64,000 nucleotides of DNA from Ferrimonas sp048263965 (GTDB lineage: Bacteria > Pseudomonadota > Gammaproteobacteria > Enterobacterales > Shewanellaceae), in contig NZ_JBLXDO010000017.1 of NCBI RefSeq assembly GCF_048263965.1, forward strand, positions 22,453 through 86,452. Direction: 5' to 3'. The stretch's first letter is position 1; every line of letters begins with the position of its first letter. The notes under the pieces are model-generated. The model did not search any database. It worked only from the letters and a program-made list of their open reading frames with translations, and was not told where the DNA came from. Made by a program: the position numbers and the translations under genes. Shown here in pieces: positions 26,047-34,717 of this stretch.

Positions 26047-26787
26047 ATGTATAAAATAATTAATATTGCCTTGATATTTATTTTCTTTGTTTCTACTGGG
26101 GTTTCTTCAAAAGAACTTCACAGCAAGGATCCGCGCAACTCGACCTCCAAGGTGGGGGCTGAGGTTGATGAGAAGGGAGAGTTGAAATTCCTTTTGGGAG
26201 GGGGCAGTATCAACTGGTACGAGGGAAGCGACAATCAGTTCGTCTTCCTGGCAGAGTACAAGATAGACTCGAGCGACGGCCGCTTCCGTTTTGCCAACTT
26301 CGACAGCCGCTTTGGTGGCTTGTACGGCGATTTCATCTATACCGATGATACCTCTTTGATGAGTACTGTCGGCTATATACTTCCCATTGATGCCAATAAT
26401 GATAAAACACAATTCTTCCCAAGCCTGAACTACAGCTATCTTGATTTTAACAAAAGCAACCCAATTCGCTCTTTAGTGCCGGACGAGTTTGGTGGAGGTA
26501 ATCATAGTCAGCTTTATAGTTTAAATCTGTATATTCTCCATCCTTGGAATGAAACCCACTTTACCTTTATTGAGATGTTCGGTGGTCGATCATTTTCTGG
26601 GGTGGAGATCGAGATGTATGATGTGTGTTGGACCCAGGGAATGAATAGCAGCATCTTAGGCAAGCCCGCATTCGTATATTTCAAGGGGCAGTATTCACGC
26701 ACCGAGGTGTTTGGAAGTTTTGCTCCTTCCGGATCCGATAATAACGATGATGCGAAATTCAGTTTTGGGGTGGAGTTAAAGTTTTAG
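26047..26787 (+). CDS. Probable outer-membrane beta-barrel protein after the AOR cluster
   Basis: A 246-residue precursor with a Sec signal peptide (IALIFIFFVSTGVSSKE). The rest is rich in alternating hydrophobic/aromatic strands (FVFLAEYKIDSSDGRFRFAN, FFPSLNYSYLDF, HFTFIEMFGG, FVYFKGQYS) and ends in Phe (FSFGVELKF), the hallmark of outer-membrane barrels. Size suggests 8-12 strands. It lies 75 bases after the unknown 138-aa gene on the same strand and could carry the substrate of the AOR system or stand alone. The family was not recognised by name. Confidence 0.65.
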   Translation: MYKIINIALIFIFFVSTGVSSKELHSKDPRNSTSKVGAEVDEKGELKFLLGGGSINWYEGSDNQFVFLAEYKIDSSDGRFRFANFDSRFGGLYGDFIYTDDTSLMSTVGYILPIDANNDKTQFFPSLNYSYLDFNKSNPIRSLVPDEFGGGNHSQLYSLNLYILHPWNETHFTFIEMFGGRSFSGVEIEMYDVCWTQGMNSSILGKPAFVYFKGQYSRTEVFGSFAPSGSDNNDDAKFSFGVELKF

Positions 26788-26849
26788 TCCTAGCCTGAGT
26801 GGTAACCCCCCCTGCGACGAAGAGGGGTATCAATAAATCATTTAATCCT

Positions 26850-26880
26850 CGGCTGTGGAAATTAAAGGCTTCCACAGCCG
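26850..26880. terminator. Hairpin between the convergent barrel gene and grxA
   Basis: A perfect 11-bp inverted repeat CGGCTGTGGAA/TTCCACAGCCG with a 9-base loop lies between convergent stops. There is no clean T run on either side, so it is a probable but atypical bidirectional terminator. Confidence 0.5.
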
Positions 26881-26894
26881 AAGGGGAGCCGTGG

Positions 26895-27158
26895 TTAAGC
26901 GTACAGGCCCAGGTTTTCCTTGGCGAAGGCTTCGAACTCGGTGCAGCCGCCCACGTGTTCCTGATCGATGAAGATTTGAGGGACGGTTGCAACGGGGGCG
27001 CCCACGGTCTTTTCCAGATCCTGCTTGCTGATCCCTTCGGCATGCATATCCACGTAGCGGAACTTAAAGTCCTCACGGGATTCGGTCAGGGTCTCGGCGA
27101 TCTGCTTGGCGCGAACACAGTATGGGCAGCCGGGACGGCCAAAGATAACTACAAACAT
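26895..27158 (-). CDS. grxA: Glutaredoxin 1
   Basis: An 87-residue thiol-disulfide carrier that uses glutathione to reduce ribonucleotide reductase and mixed disulfides. The active site CPYC is at residues 11-14, followed by VRAKQIAETL as in E. coli GrxA. The glutathione-binding TVPQIF and the GG turn are also present. One oddity is a Cys after that turn (GGCTEFEAF) where E. coli has Tyr. Single gene; a GGAG Shine-Dalgarno precedes the ATG. Confidence 0.95.
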   Translation of the reverse strand: MFVVIFGRPGCPYCVRAKQIAETLTESREDFKFRYVDMHAEGISKQDLEKTVGAPVATVPQIFIDQEHVGGCTEFEAFAKENLGLYA

Positions 27159-27286
27159 GGGACTCTCCTTTAAAACGATGGAGTATTTATACCACAGACG
27201 TCGGATTCTTCTAAATGGGGCAGGATCTCAGCCTAAGGATATTTTTCTTTATATTATAAGTGTTTATATTATGTTAATCGGTATGC

Positions 27287-29002
27287 CTAATAGGCACTAT
27301 CGGCTTTTCTGTATCGCCCCTGGTAATCAAACAGGGTTTCGATCACCTTCCAGCCATACTTCTCTTTGCGGGCAATGACGAAATCCGGGTGGCGGAACAG
27401 GGGGGCGGCGGCGACGACGGCTTCGGCATCAGGCAGCCGCAAAGGGGTGCCTGGGGACTTTAGGTGCATTCGGGCGAAGTGATGGTAGAAAGCGCCTTTC
27501 TGACCCGCGGTGGTAAAGCCAAAGATCTGATGCACCTCCACACCATCTTCGTCATGCCAGGTGATTTTGATGCCCGCCTGGCCGGATTTCAGGGTGTGGG
27601 GGGTCAGGGAGAGGCCTGCGCAGCGCAGCACCAGGTAATCCTTGAGTTTAAGCACCTCTTTAAGGCGTTTGTCCGGGTCCACCAGGGCCTTGTCACAGGC
27701 CTGGCAGTGGCGGGCAGCGATGTCGTTCTCTGCCATGCAGTCGGGACACTCCTTGAAGCGGAACCGAAAATCACACTGCTGCTGTTCCTCATCCAGCCCT
27801 TGGCACCGGCGCCCGTAATGCTCCAATAGCAGGCCATTTTCATCGTGTTTGCCCCAGAAGTGGTTTTTGTGGCCGCACTTGGGGCAGGGCACTATGGCCA
27901 CCTGGGCATCGGCTTTTGGCTTGGGCTCGCCCACTTCAGGGGAGAACAGCGAGTAGCCATTGCCGGCGAAGTCCAGTACCAGGCACTCCTCCTTGCCCTC
28001 GGCGAGACGCAGACCCCGCCCCACCATCTGCTGATAGAGGGCCACGGAGTCGGTACGGCGCAAGATGGCGATGAGATCGATATGGGGGGCATCAAATCCT
28101 GTGGTCAGCACAGACACATTCACCAGATACTTGAGCTTTCGGGCCTTGAAAGCCTGAATGATGGTCTCCCGCTGAGACGCCGGCGTCTCCCCGGTGATCA
28201 GGGCTGATTCTCCTTGGGGCAGTTTCGATACCACCTCCTGGCCATGACGCACCGTGGCGGCAAACACCAGCACCCCCTGGTGGTGTTTCCCCAGCTTACT
28301 GAGCTGGTCGCAGATCAACGAGGTGGCGCGCCCCTGGTTGATCAGCATGGTGTCTGCCTGTGCGTCGTCGGCAGGCAGTAACAGGGACGCCACGGCGCCG
28401 TCGATGACCCGGGCGGGCGTCAGGTAGCCCTGCTTGATCAATTGGCCGATGGGCAGCTCGAACACACAGGTTTCGAAAGGCTTGGGCTCTGTGCTTCTCA
28501 GGGTGCCATTGATGTGCTTCTGATAGACCCAGCCGCCGTCGAGCCGATAGGGGGTCGCGGTCAGCCCAAGGAGTTTTACCTTCGGGTTGGCCTTCTGCAG
28601 AGCCTGAATCACCCGGCTGTACTGGCTTTCTCCCTTGAGGCTGACCCGGTGACACTCGTCGATGATCGCCATGGAGAAGGATTGGTCCATCGCCTGATCT
28701 GAAGCGGCCAGGGACTGGATGGAGGCGAACACCACCTTGCCGCTGGCCTGCTTCTGGCCCAGACCGGCGGAGTAGATGTCTGCCTGATGTCCCATGGCGG
28801 CGAGCTTACTGTGGTTCTGTTCCACCAGTTCCTGAACATGGGTGAGCACCAGCACTCTTCCTTTGGCCAGTCGGGCCAGTTCGGCGATGATGACGCTTTT
28901 TCCCGCGCCAGTGGGCAGAGCCAGCAGGGCAGGGGATGGGTGTTGCCTGAAGTGTTGGACGACGGCCTTGACCGCATCCTGTTGATAGGGACGAAGCTGC
29001 AT
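27287..29002 (-). CDS. DEAD/DEAH-box superfamily 2 helicase with C-terminal zinc-finger region
   Basis: A 571-residue protein if started at the ATG at 29002 (MQLRPYQQDAVKAVV), which matches the usual YqhH/RadD-like N-terminus; two earlier in-frame starts add up to 19 residues. Walker A is ALPTGAGKSVI, box II is IIDECHRVS, motif III is LGLTATPYR and motif VI is YQQMVGRGLRL. After the helicase core, residues about 355-430 carry three CxxC-type pairs (CPKCGHKNHF, CPDC, CQAC). The domain order resembles RadD (YejH), which acts in DNA crosslink and double-strand-break repair; I do not assign the symbol. Confidence 0.82.
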   Translation of the reverse strand: MQLRPYQQDAVKAVVQHFRQHPSPALLALPTGAGKSVIIAELARLAKGRVLVLTHVQELVEQNHSKLAAMGHQADIYSAGLGQKQASGKVVFASIQSLAASDQAMDQSFSMAIIDECHRVSLKGESQYSRVIQALQKANPKVKLLGLTATPYRLDGGWVYQKHINGTLRSTEPKPFETCVFELPIGQLIKQGYLTPARVIDGAVASLLLPADDAQADTMLINQGRATSLICDQLSKLGKHHQGVLVFAATVRHGQEVVSKLPQGESALITGETPASQRETIIQAFKARKLKYLVNVSVLTTGFDAPHIDLIAILRRTDSVALYQQMVGRGLRLAEGKEECLVLDFAGNGYSLFSPEVGEPKPKADAQVAIVPCPKCGHKNHFWGKHDENGLLLEHYGRRCQGLDEEQQQCDFRFRFKECPDCMAENDIAARHCQACDKALVDPDKRLKEVLKLKDYLVLRCAGLSLTPHTLKSGQAGIKITWHDEDGVEVHQIFGFTTAGQKGAFYHHFARMHLKSPGTPLRLPDAEAVVAAAPLFRHPDFVIARKEKYGWKVIETLFDYQGRYRKADSAY

Positions 29003-29368
29003 GGGGATAGTAATGGCTGAGAGTATGGGCATCCTAGCCCGGTGACGGCCTGTGCTCAAGCCGACTTCTGGATGGGGGATCCGTAAATTGACCCACTTAT
29101 GGGTTAACTGGAGTGAGATCGCACTTTTAGTGAGTTGCGTTCGAAAGTGGTTCGCTCACGGTTTTGGTTGCCCTATGATGCTATGGCTCTCAAAATGTGA
29201 CCGCATTGGTCAAATGCCGGCCAAGGGAAGTGGGATAATTACATTAATTTGAGGGCTGGCTTACATTGTTTGTTGTGGGCTTGTGTGGTGCCCCGGACTT
29301 TTTGCTTGGTGGATCACGATTTTTCATTAGCATGGGGTAAGCGATTTTATTCCGGGGGGGCGGCATCT
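29003..29368. other. 366-base gap between helicase and diguanylate cyclase genes
   Basis: This gap must hold the divergent promoters of the helicase and the GGDEF gene. Short frames exist on the plus strand but lack ribosome sites and family features. I see no named regulatory motif. Confidence 0.4.
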
Positions 29369-31285
29369 GTGCAAAAGTTTCAATGGCTGAACCGCTGGTT
29401 GGGTGCAGACTCACTGACAAAGCGGCACAGCTACCTGCTGTTATCCGCCTGCTTTATTCTCTTCGGGGCTGCGGTCGCCCTGCTCTCCTCCTTTATCCAT
29501 TATCGCATGCAGTCCACCAGCATCGAGGCCTCCATTCACCAGAGGTACAATCAGCTTAGGGAACAGAAGCTGGAGATGCTGCAGGGGCGTGTTCAGGAGC
29601 TGAACGGACTGGTTCTTGCCCTGGCTGAAAACCCGTTGATGACCGAGTATCTGGTGGCCCCTACACCGGAACGCCTGGAGGCGTTGCAGTACCTGTTCAG
29701 CCTGGTGGCTCGTTCTCACGGGGAGCTGATGCAGGTGCGTTACCTCGATCGTTCCGGCATGGAGCGGGTGCGGGTGGACCGGGCCCGGGGGGGCGGTGAG
29801 CCTCAGGTGGTGACTGACGCCCTACTGCAGGACAAAAGCCACAGATACTACTTTAAAGAGACTCAGGATCTGGCTGCCCAGCAGTTCTGGCACTCCCGGC
29901 TGGATCTGAATCGTGAGCGTGGACAGCTTGAGCGCCCCATCCGCCCGACCCTGAGGGTGGCCACACCGGTCTACCTGGGCAATTACTTTGCTGGCATCGT
30001 CATTCTCAATACCGAGGCTCAGGCGACCCTGGACTCCCTGAGCCGGGCTCCGGAGTTTGATCTGTACCTGGTGGATGGGGATGGTGAGGTGCTGGTCAAC
30101 CCCAACCCCAAGCTCTCCTGGAGCCGGTACCTGGACAACAGGCCCTCCATCAGGGAGCTGCTCCCGGAACGCTGGGAGAGCGCCGAAGGGCTGTACCGGT
30201 TCAGCATCAATTCTCTGATTCAGAACGGGGAGTCACTGGAGCTGGTGGTGGTCCCCAGAGAGGACGCCCTCAGCGAGCTGATGCACGCCAATACCCTGGC
30301 GGCAATGCTGATCGCAGCCAGCGTGATTCTTCTCTCATTCCCCCTGGCCTGGCTGGCGGCGGTGATTCCGGCGGGGTTGCAGCAGCGGCTGCAGGATGCC
30401 CTGGCAAAACTGCGCAGCAGCAGAGAAACCCTGGATACCCACGTGATCTCCAGCAGTACAGACCACGAGGGGCGCATTACCCATGTGAGCGGAGCCCTGT
30501 GCCAGGTCTCCGGCTACAAACCCTGGGAGCTGCTTGGGCGAACCCATGAACGGCTTCGCCACCCTGACGCCCCCCAGAGCCTGTATGACGAGATCCACTC
30601 TGTGGTCAGCCGGGGTAGCAGCTGGCGCGGTGAACTGATGCAGCTCAGCCGACAGGGAGAGACCTACTGGGTTAATACGGTGATCACCCCGGATCTGGAT
30701 AAGGAGGGGGAGGTGGCCGGTTACACCGAGGTGTCTGTGGATGTGACCGATCGCAAGGCCCTGGAGAAGATGTCGGTCACCGATGACCTCACCAATGTGG
30801 CCAACCGTCGTCGCCTGGATCAACTGCTGGAGGAGGAGATGGAGCGTTACCTGAGGTATCGTCAGTTCTTCTCGGTGATCCTGCTGGATCTGGACAGGTT
30901 TAAGGCGATCAACGACACCGAGGGGCACCAGGCAGGCGATGCGGTACTGTCTCAGGTGGCCCAGTGCCTTAAGGATAATCTGCGTAAGGTGGATCATCTG
31001 GGGCGCTGGGGCGGCGAGGAGTTTCTGGTGATCTGCTCTGGCACCGAGGAGTCTGGAGCGGCTCAGCTGGCCGAAAAACTCAGGGTTAAGGTTGCCGAGC
31101 TTCCCCAGCCCGTAGGGCGTAGCGTGACCGTGAGTCTGGGCGTCGCCCAGGCGAGGCCGGGAGAGAAACTCAATCAGCTGATCAGCCGCGTGGATGCGGC
31201 GCTTTACCGCTCCAAGCACGGAGGGCGCAACAGGGTGACCCGTTCCCAGGGACAGTTTGAAGAGGATTCTCAGACTCTGGGATAA
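29369..31285 (+). CDS. Membrane diguanylate cyclase with periplasmic sensor, PAS and GGDEF
   Basis: A 638-residue protein if started at the GTG at 29369 (VQKFQWLNRW), which has a G-rich ribosome site 8 bases upstream and leaves a proper N-terminal helix (YLLLSACFILFGAAVALLSS). Residues about 45-300 form a periplasmic Cache-like sensor, closed by a second helix (LAAMLIAASVILLSFPLAWL). PAS follows (about 355-460; ISSSTDHEGRITHVSGAL), then GGDEF (about 470-630) with RWGGEEFLVICS. The GGEEF variant is catalytically competent. There is no EAL domain. It ends 31 bases before a terminator. Confidence 0.88.
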   Translation: MQKFQWLNRWLGADSLTKRHSYLLLSACFILFGAAVALLSSFIHYRMQSTSIEASIHQRYNQLREQKLEMLQGRVQELNGLVLALAENPLMTEYLVAPTPERLEALQYLFSLVARSHGELMQVRYLDRSGMERVRVDRARGGGEPQVVTDALLQDKSHRYYFKETQDLAAQQFWHSRLDLNRERGQLERPIRPTLRVATPVYLGNYFAGIVILNTEAQATLDSLSRAPEFDLYLVDGDGEVLVNPNPKLSWSRYLDNRPSIRELLPERWESAEGLYRFSINSLIQNGESLELVVVPREDALSELMHANTLAAMLIAASVILLSFPLAWLAAVIPAGLQQRLQDALAKLRSSRETLDTHVISSSTDHEGRITHVSGALCQVSGYKPWELLGRTHERLRHPDAPQSLYDEIHSVVSRGSSWRGELMQLSRQGETYWVNTVITPDLDKEGEVAGYTEVSVDVTDRKALEKMSVTDDLTNVANRRRLDQLLEEEMERYLRYRQFFSVILLDLDRFKAINDTEGHQAGDAVLSQVAQCLKDNLRKVDHLGRWGGEEFLVICSGTEESGAAQLAEKLRVKVAELPQPVGRSVTVSLGVAQARPGEKLNQLISRVDAALYRSKHGGRNRVTRSQGQFEEDSQTLG

Positions 31286-31315
31286 GTGTCCTATCTCACA
31301 GACTTCCTGGGACTA

Positions 31316-31340
31316 AACCGCTAAGGTGAAGCGGTTTTTT
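31316..31340 (+). terminator. Terminator after the diguanylate cyclase
   Basis: A 7-bp stem AACCGCT/AGCGGTT with a 7-base loop runs into six T. It lies 31 bases after the stop codon and just upstream of the GTG-started 70-residue gene. Confidence 0.8.
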
Positions 31341-31354
31341 CTCGGGAGGCAGAT

Positions 31355-31567
31355 GTGACCAATCTGATTATCGGCATCGTCGCTGTGGCGGCGTTGGTGA
31401 TCCTATTTTTAAAGTTCAGGCCCAAACCCCAGCCGACCCCTGTGGTGGTAGTGCCTGACAAGGCGAGCAAGCGGGACAGGCCTTGCCCCAGGTGTCAGTA
31501 CACCCTGGGCTATAAGCCTGCGCCCTGCAGAAAGTGCCGCATCTACCCCCAGCCCGATCAGGCCTGA
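31355..31567 (+). CDS. Small membrane-anchored zinc-ribbon-like protein, 70 aa
   Basis: GGAGG lies 7 bases before the GTG start. One N-terminal helix (LIIGIVAVAALVILFLKF) is followed by a Pro-rich linker and two CxxC pairs (CPRC and CRKC) spaced 15 residues apart, a likely zinc ribbon on the cytoplasmic side. Function not recognised. It lies after the cyclase terminator and converges with the decayed chromate transporter, so it is probably a gene of its own. Confidence 0.65.
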   Translation: MTNLIIGIVAVAALVILFLKFRPKPQPTPVVVVPDKASKRDRPCPRCQYTLGYKPAPCRKCRIYPQPDQA

Positions 31568-32154
31568 TCAGCTCAGCGCCCCTGTCAGGCCCACCAGGGC
31601 AAACCCGGCCACCAGGGCAACCACTGCACAGTCATGGGCCCGGGACGGATGTCGCTGCCGGGGGTGATCAGTCGCCCTATGAGTGCGGCGACCAGCAGCA
31701 GCCCTATCTGGGTGATCAGCGAGGGAAACAGCAGCAGGGTACTGGCGCTGAGGATGCAGAGCCAGCGGTGCAATGCCCCCCGGCAGAAGCTGGTAAACAT
31801 CCCCAGTACCGCGTCGGCCACCACCACCACTGCCAGCAGTTTGAGCCCGTGGATGATCCCCTGAGCCCACGCCTGATGGAGGTAACTGAGGCTGAACGAG
31901 GCCAGAAGTATCATCAGGATCACCGAGGGCAGGGTAAAGCCGATGAAGGCGGCAATGGCGCCGCCGAGGCCGCCACGTTTGTGCCCCAGGGCAAAACCCA
32001 ACTGGCTGGAGCCTGAGCCTGGCAGGAACTGGGTGAGGGCGATAAGCCGGGCAAACTCCTCGTCGCTTACCCAGCCTCTCTGCTGTACCAAGGCGCGGCG
32101 AAAGTAACCAATGTGGGCCGCAGGGCCGCCAAAGCTGACGCATCCCAGCATCAA
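31568..32154 (-). pseudogene. Decayed single-domain chromate transporter (ChrA family)
   Basis: The reading frame shows the ChrA signature: SFGGPAAHIGYFRRALVQQR, then FLPGSGSSQLGFALGHKRGG and LPSVILMILLASFSLSY. Two lesions are visible. Upstream the frame continues with family-like residues (YFKTFL) as far as a TGA, but with no ATG or GTG, so translation could only begin at the TTG at 32154 or the ATG at 32151, which would lose the first helix. Near 31635-31650 the frame leaves the family pattern and ends WLPWWPGLPWWA, while the next frame encodes a normal hydrophobic helix (VVALVAGFALVGLTGALS). Only one CHR domain is present and no partner gene is nearby. A sequencing error is the alternative for the second lesion. 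Confidence 0.6.
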
Positions 32155-32269
32155 AAATGTTTTAAAATATCGAACATAGTGATTTCAGCTTGGAAAGGCT
32201 GGTCTGTTGTTACGCCATCTCTGTGACACTTCGGTGACAATGTGCAGAGTTTTACTTATTTCCCAGGAT

Positions 32270-32294
32270 AAAAAAGACCCCGCCAGGCGGGGTC
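32270..32294 (-). terminator. Terminator after acs
   Basis: The stem GACCCC(GCC)/(GGC)GGGGTC at 32276-32294 is preceded on the plus strand by six A, giving a U tract on the minus-strand transcript. It lies 31 bases beyond the acs stop. Confidence 0.85.
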
Positions 32295-32325
32295 GGAAGG
32301 TCACAAAACAGAGAGTGTAACGGGC

Positions 32326-34281
32326 TTAGCCCTCGCTGCGGTTGAGACGGGTCTCGATCAGGTCGTCGATCACCGTTGGATCCGCCAGGGTGGAGGCATC
32401 ACCCAGGGCACCCACCTCATTGGCGGCGATTTTGCGCAGGAAGCGGCGCATGATCTTGCCGGAGCGGGTTTTTGGCAGGCCGGGAGCCCATTGAATCAGG
32501 TCCGGGGTGGCCAGGGCACCAATCTCTGAACGAACCCACTGACGTAGAGTTTGTCGCAGGGCTTCGGTCTCCTCGGTACCCTTGGTCAGGGTGACGTAGG
32601 CGTAGATCCCCTGGCCCTTGATGTCGTGGGGATAACCCACCACCGCGGCTTCAGCCACCTCAGGGTGTGCCACCAGGGCACTTTCAATCTCGGCGGTACC
32701 CAATCGGTGACCGGACACATTAATCACGTCGTCCACACGGCCGGTGATCCAGTAGTAGCCATCCTCGTCGCGACGGGCACCGTCACCGGTGAAGTACATG
32801 CCACGGAAGGTCTTGAAGTAGGTGAGCACAAAGCGGTCGTGATCACCGTAGACGCTGCGCATCTGACCAGGCCAGGAGTCCAGCAGCACCAGGTTGCCTT
32901 CGCCGGGGCCGTCGATCAGGTTGCCCATGTTGTCCACCAGGGCAGGTTGCACACCGAAGAAGGGGCGGGTGGCACTGCCGGGCTTCAGATCCGTGGCGCC
33001 GGGCAGCGGGGTAATCAGAATGCCGCCGGTTTCGGTCTGCCACCAGGTGTCGACAATGGGGTTGCGCTCTTTGCCGATGACGTCGTAGTACCAGCGCCAG
33101 GCTTCCGGATTGATGGGCTCGCCCACAGAACCAAGGATGCGCAGGCTGCTGCCGTCGAAATCGCTGAAGTGCTCCTCTCCCTCGGCCATCAGGGCCCGGA
33201 TCAGGGTGGGGGCGGTATAGCAGATGTTCACCTTGTGACGATCGATGATCTCCCCCATCCGTTTGGGCGTGGGCCAGTTGGGCACCCCTTCGTGCATCAG
33301 CAGGGTGGCGCCATTGGCCAGGGGACCGTAGACCATGTAGGAGTGGCCGGTGATCCAGCCCACGTCGGCGGTACACCAGTAGATCTCGCCGTCACGGTAG
33401 TCGAAGACATACTCGTGGGTCATGGAGGCGTACACCATGTAGCCACCCGTGGTGTGCAGCACCCCTTTGGGGGTGCCGGTGGAGCCGGAGGTGTAGAGGA
33501 TAAACAGGGGATCCTCGGCATTCATCTCCGCGGCTTCGCAGTAGGGGGAACTGACGGACATCAGGTCGTGCCACCAGATGTCGCGGTTCTCCTGCCACTG
33601 AATCTCGCCACCGGTGCGCTGCAGGACGATAACCCGCTCAACCGTGGTGACGTCCGGATTTTCCAGGGCGGCGTCGACATTGCCCTTCAGGGGAATGATG
33701 CGGCCGCCACGGACGCCCTGGTCGGCGGTGATCACCACCTTGGACTTGCCGTCGATGATGCGGCTGGCGATGGAGTCGGGTGAAAAGCCCCCGAAGATCA
33801 CCGAGTGGATGGCGCCGATGCGGGCACAGGCCAGCATGGCTACCGCGGCTTCGGGCACCATGGGCATGTAGATGGTCACCACATCGCCTCGCTGGACGCC
33901 CTGACCGCGCAGGGCATTGGCAAAGGCACACACCTTCTCATGCAGTTGGCGGTAGGTGAGCGTCAACTGGTCCTTGTCGTCGTCCCCCTCCCAGATGATG
34001 GCGGGCTGGTCGCCGCGGGTTTCCAGGTGGCGGTCCAAGCAGTTGTAGGAAGCGTTCAGGGTGCCGTCATAGAACCACTTGATGTAGAGGTTGTGGTCAT
34101 CGAAGGAGACCTTGCGGATCTTGGTGTAGTCCTTGAACCAGGTAATGCGCTGGCCATGCTCTCGCCAGAACCCTTCAGGGTTTACCACGGACTCCTGGTA
34201 CATGCGACGATACTGTTCGTCATTGAGTTTCGCCGAGGCGGCGAGTTCGGCATTCACCGGATAGAGAGACTGCGTGCTCAT
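32326..34281 (-). CDS. acs: Acetyl-CoA synthetase
   Basis: A 651-residue AMP-forming enzyme that activates acetate to acetyl-CoA via acetyl-AMP, the high-affinity route of acetate scavenging. Signature motifs are complete: YTSGSTGTPKG (phosphate loop), TWWQTETGG, the hinge Asp in YWITGRVDDVINVSGHRLG, and the C-terminal PKTRSGKIMRR containing the Lys that is acetylated in other Acs proteins. I chose the ATG at 34281 (MSTQSLYPVN), with AAGGA 8 bases upstream; it gives the family length. It is divergent from a CrbS-like kinase. Confidence 0.96.
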   Translation of the reverse strand: MSTQSLYPVNAELAASAKLNDEQYRRMYQESVVNPEGFWREHGQRITWFKDYTKIRKVSFDDHNLYIKWFYDGTLNASYNCLDRHLETRGDQPAIIWEGDDDKDQLTLTYRQLHEKVCAFANALRGQGVQRGDVVTIYMPMVPEAAVAMLACARIGAIHSVIFGGFSPDSIASRIIDGKSKVVITADQGVRGGRIIPLKGNVDAALENPDVTTVERVIVLQRTGGEIQWQENRDIWWHDLMSVSSPYCEAAEMNAEDPLFILYTSGSTGTPKGVLHTTGGYMVYASMTHEYVFDYRDGEIYWCTADVGWITGHSYMVYGPLANGATLLMHEGVPNWPTPKRMGEIIDRHKVNICYTAPTLIRALMAEGEEHFSDFDGSSLRILGSVGEPINPEAWRWYYDVIGKERNPIVDTWWQTETGGILITPLPGATDLKPGSATRPFFGVQPALVDNMGNLIDGPGEGNLVLLDSWPGQMRSVYGDHDRFVLTYFKTFRGMYFTGDGARRDEDGYYWITGRVDDVINVSGHRLGTAEIESALVAHPEVAEAAVVGYPHDIKGQGIYAYVTLTKGTEETEALRQTLRQWVRSEIGALATPDLIQWAPGLPKTRSGKIMRRFLRKIAANEVGALGDASTLADPTVIDDLIETRLNRSEG

Positions 34282-34717
34282 CGAGGAATCCTTCTCTTTA
34301 TTCAAAATGATGTCTACCCGATAGAGTCTTGCAACTCACCACGGGAGCAACCATTAGACATTGGTCTAGCGTGCTTTTAACCATAGCAGTGGCTGGCCGG
34401 CGCCGGGGTGAGCCACTGGTGTCAATAAGCGTCTTCACCCTAGATGTCCAAATAAAAACTTAAATAAATACAGTGGTTTAATTGGTGTTGGCTCGGTTGG
34501 CTCATCAATGACGAATCCGGTGGCTGTTTGGGGCCAATCAGGACCGACCACTTCGGTGGTGCTGTGGTGCCGGTGTCGGCAGGCCCTCCGGTGTTCCGGG
34601 GATCTTCATCAGGGTTCTGTTTCAGGGGAAATGGTTTGAGTCCCATGGCAAGGGAAAATTGTGATTTCATCTGGGTTGCTGGCATCATAAGGGCATAATT
34701 ACTAAACAGTTACGCCT
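34282..34717. promoter_or_regulatory. acs / crbS-like divergent promoter region with inverted repeat
   Basis: A 436-base gap without a credible gene. An inverted repeat TAGAC-ATTG-GTCTA lies at 34355-34368, about 75 bases upstream of the acs ATG. The same half TAGACAT recurs on the minus strand near 34309-34315. A lone TGTGA half-site (34661-34665) lacks its CRP partner half. The repeat is a candidate operator for the acetate-switch regulator; no experimental motif is known to me. Confidence 0.45.

Noticed and set aside
29052..29252. A 66-residue plus-strand frame between the helicase and the cyclase gene
   Set aside because: No ribosome site and no family likeness.
29249..29368. N-terminal extension of the diguanylate cyclase up to 29249
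   Set aside because: The extra 40 residues precede a proper membrane anchor and lack a ribosome site; the GTG at 29369 fits better.
34661..34676. CRP site upstream of the crbS-like gene
   Set aside because: Only the TGTGA half is present; the other half does not match.
34440..34688. An 82-residue minus-strand frame in the acs/crbS gap
   Set aside because: It is Pro/Thr-rich with no family features, and lies across the region that must contain two divergent promoters.
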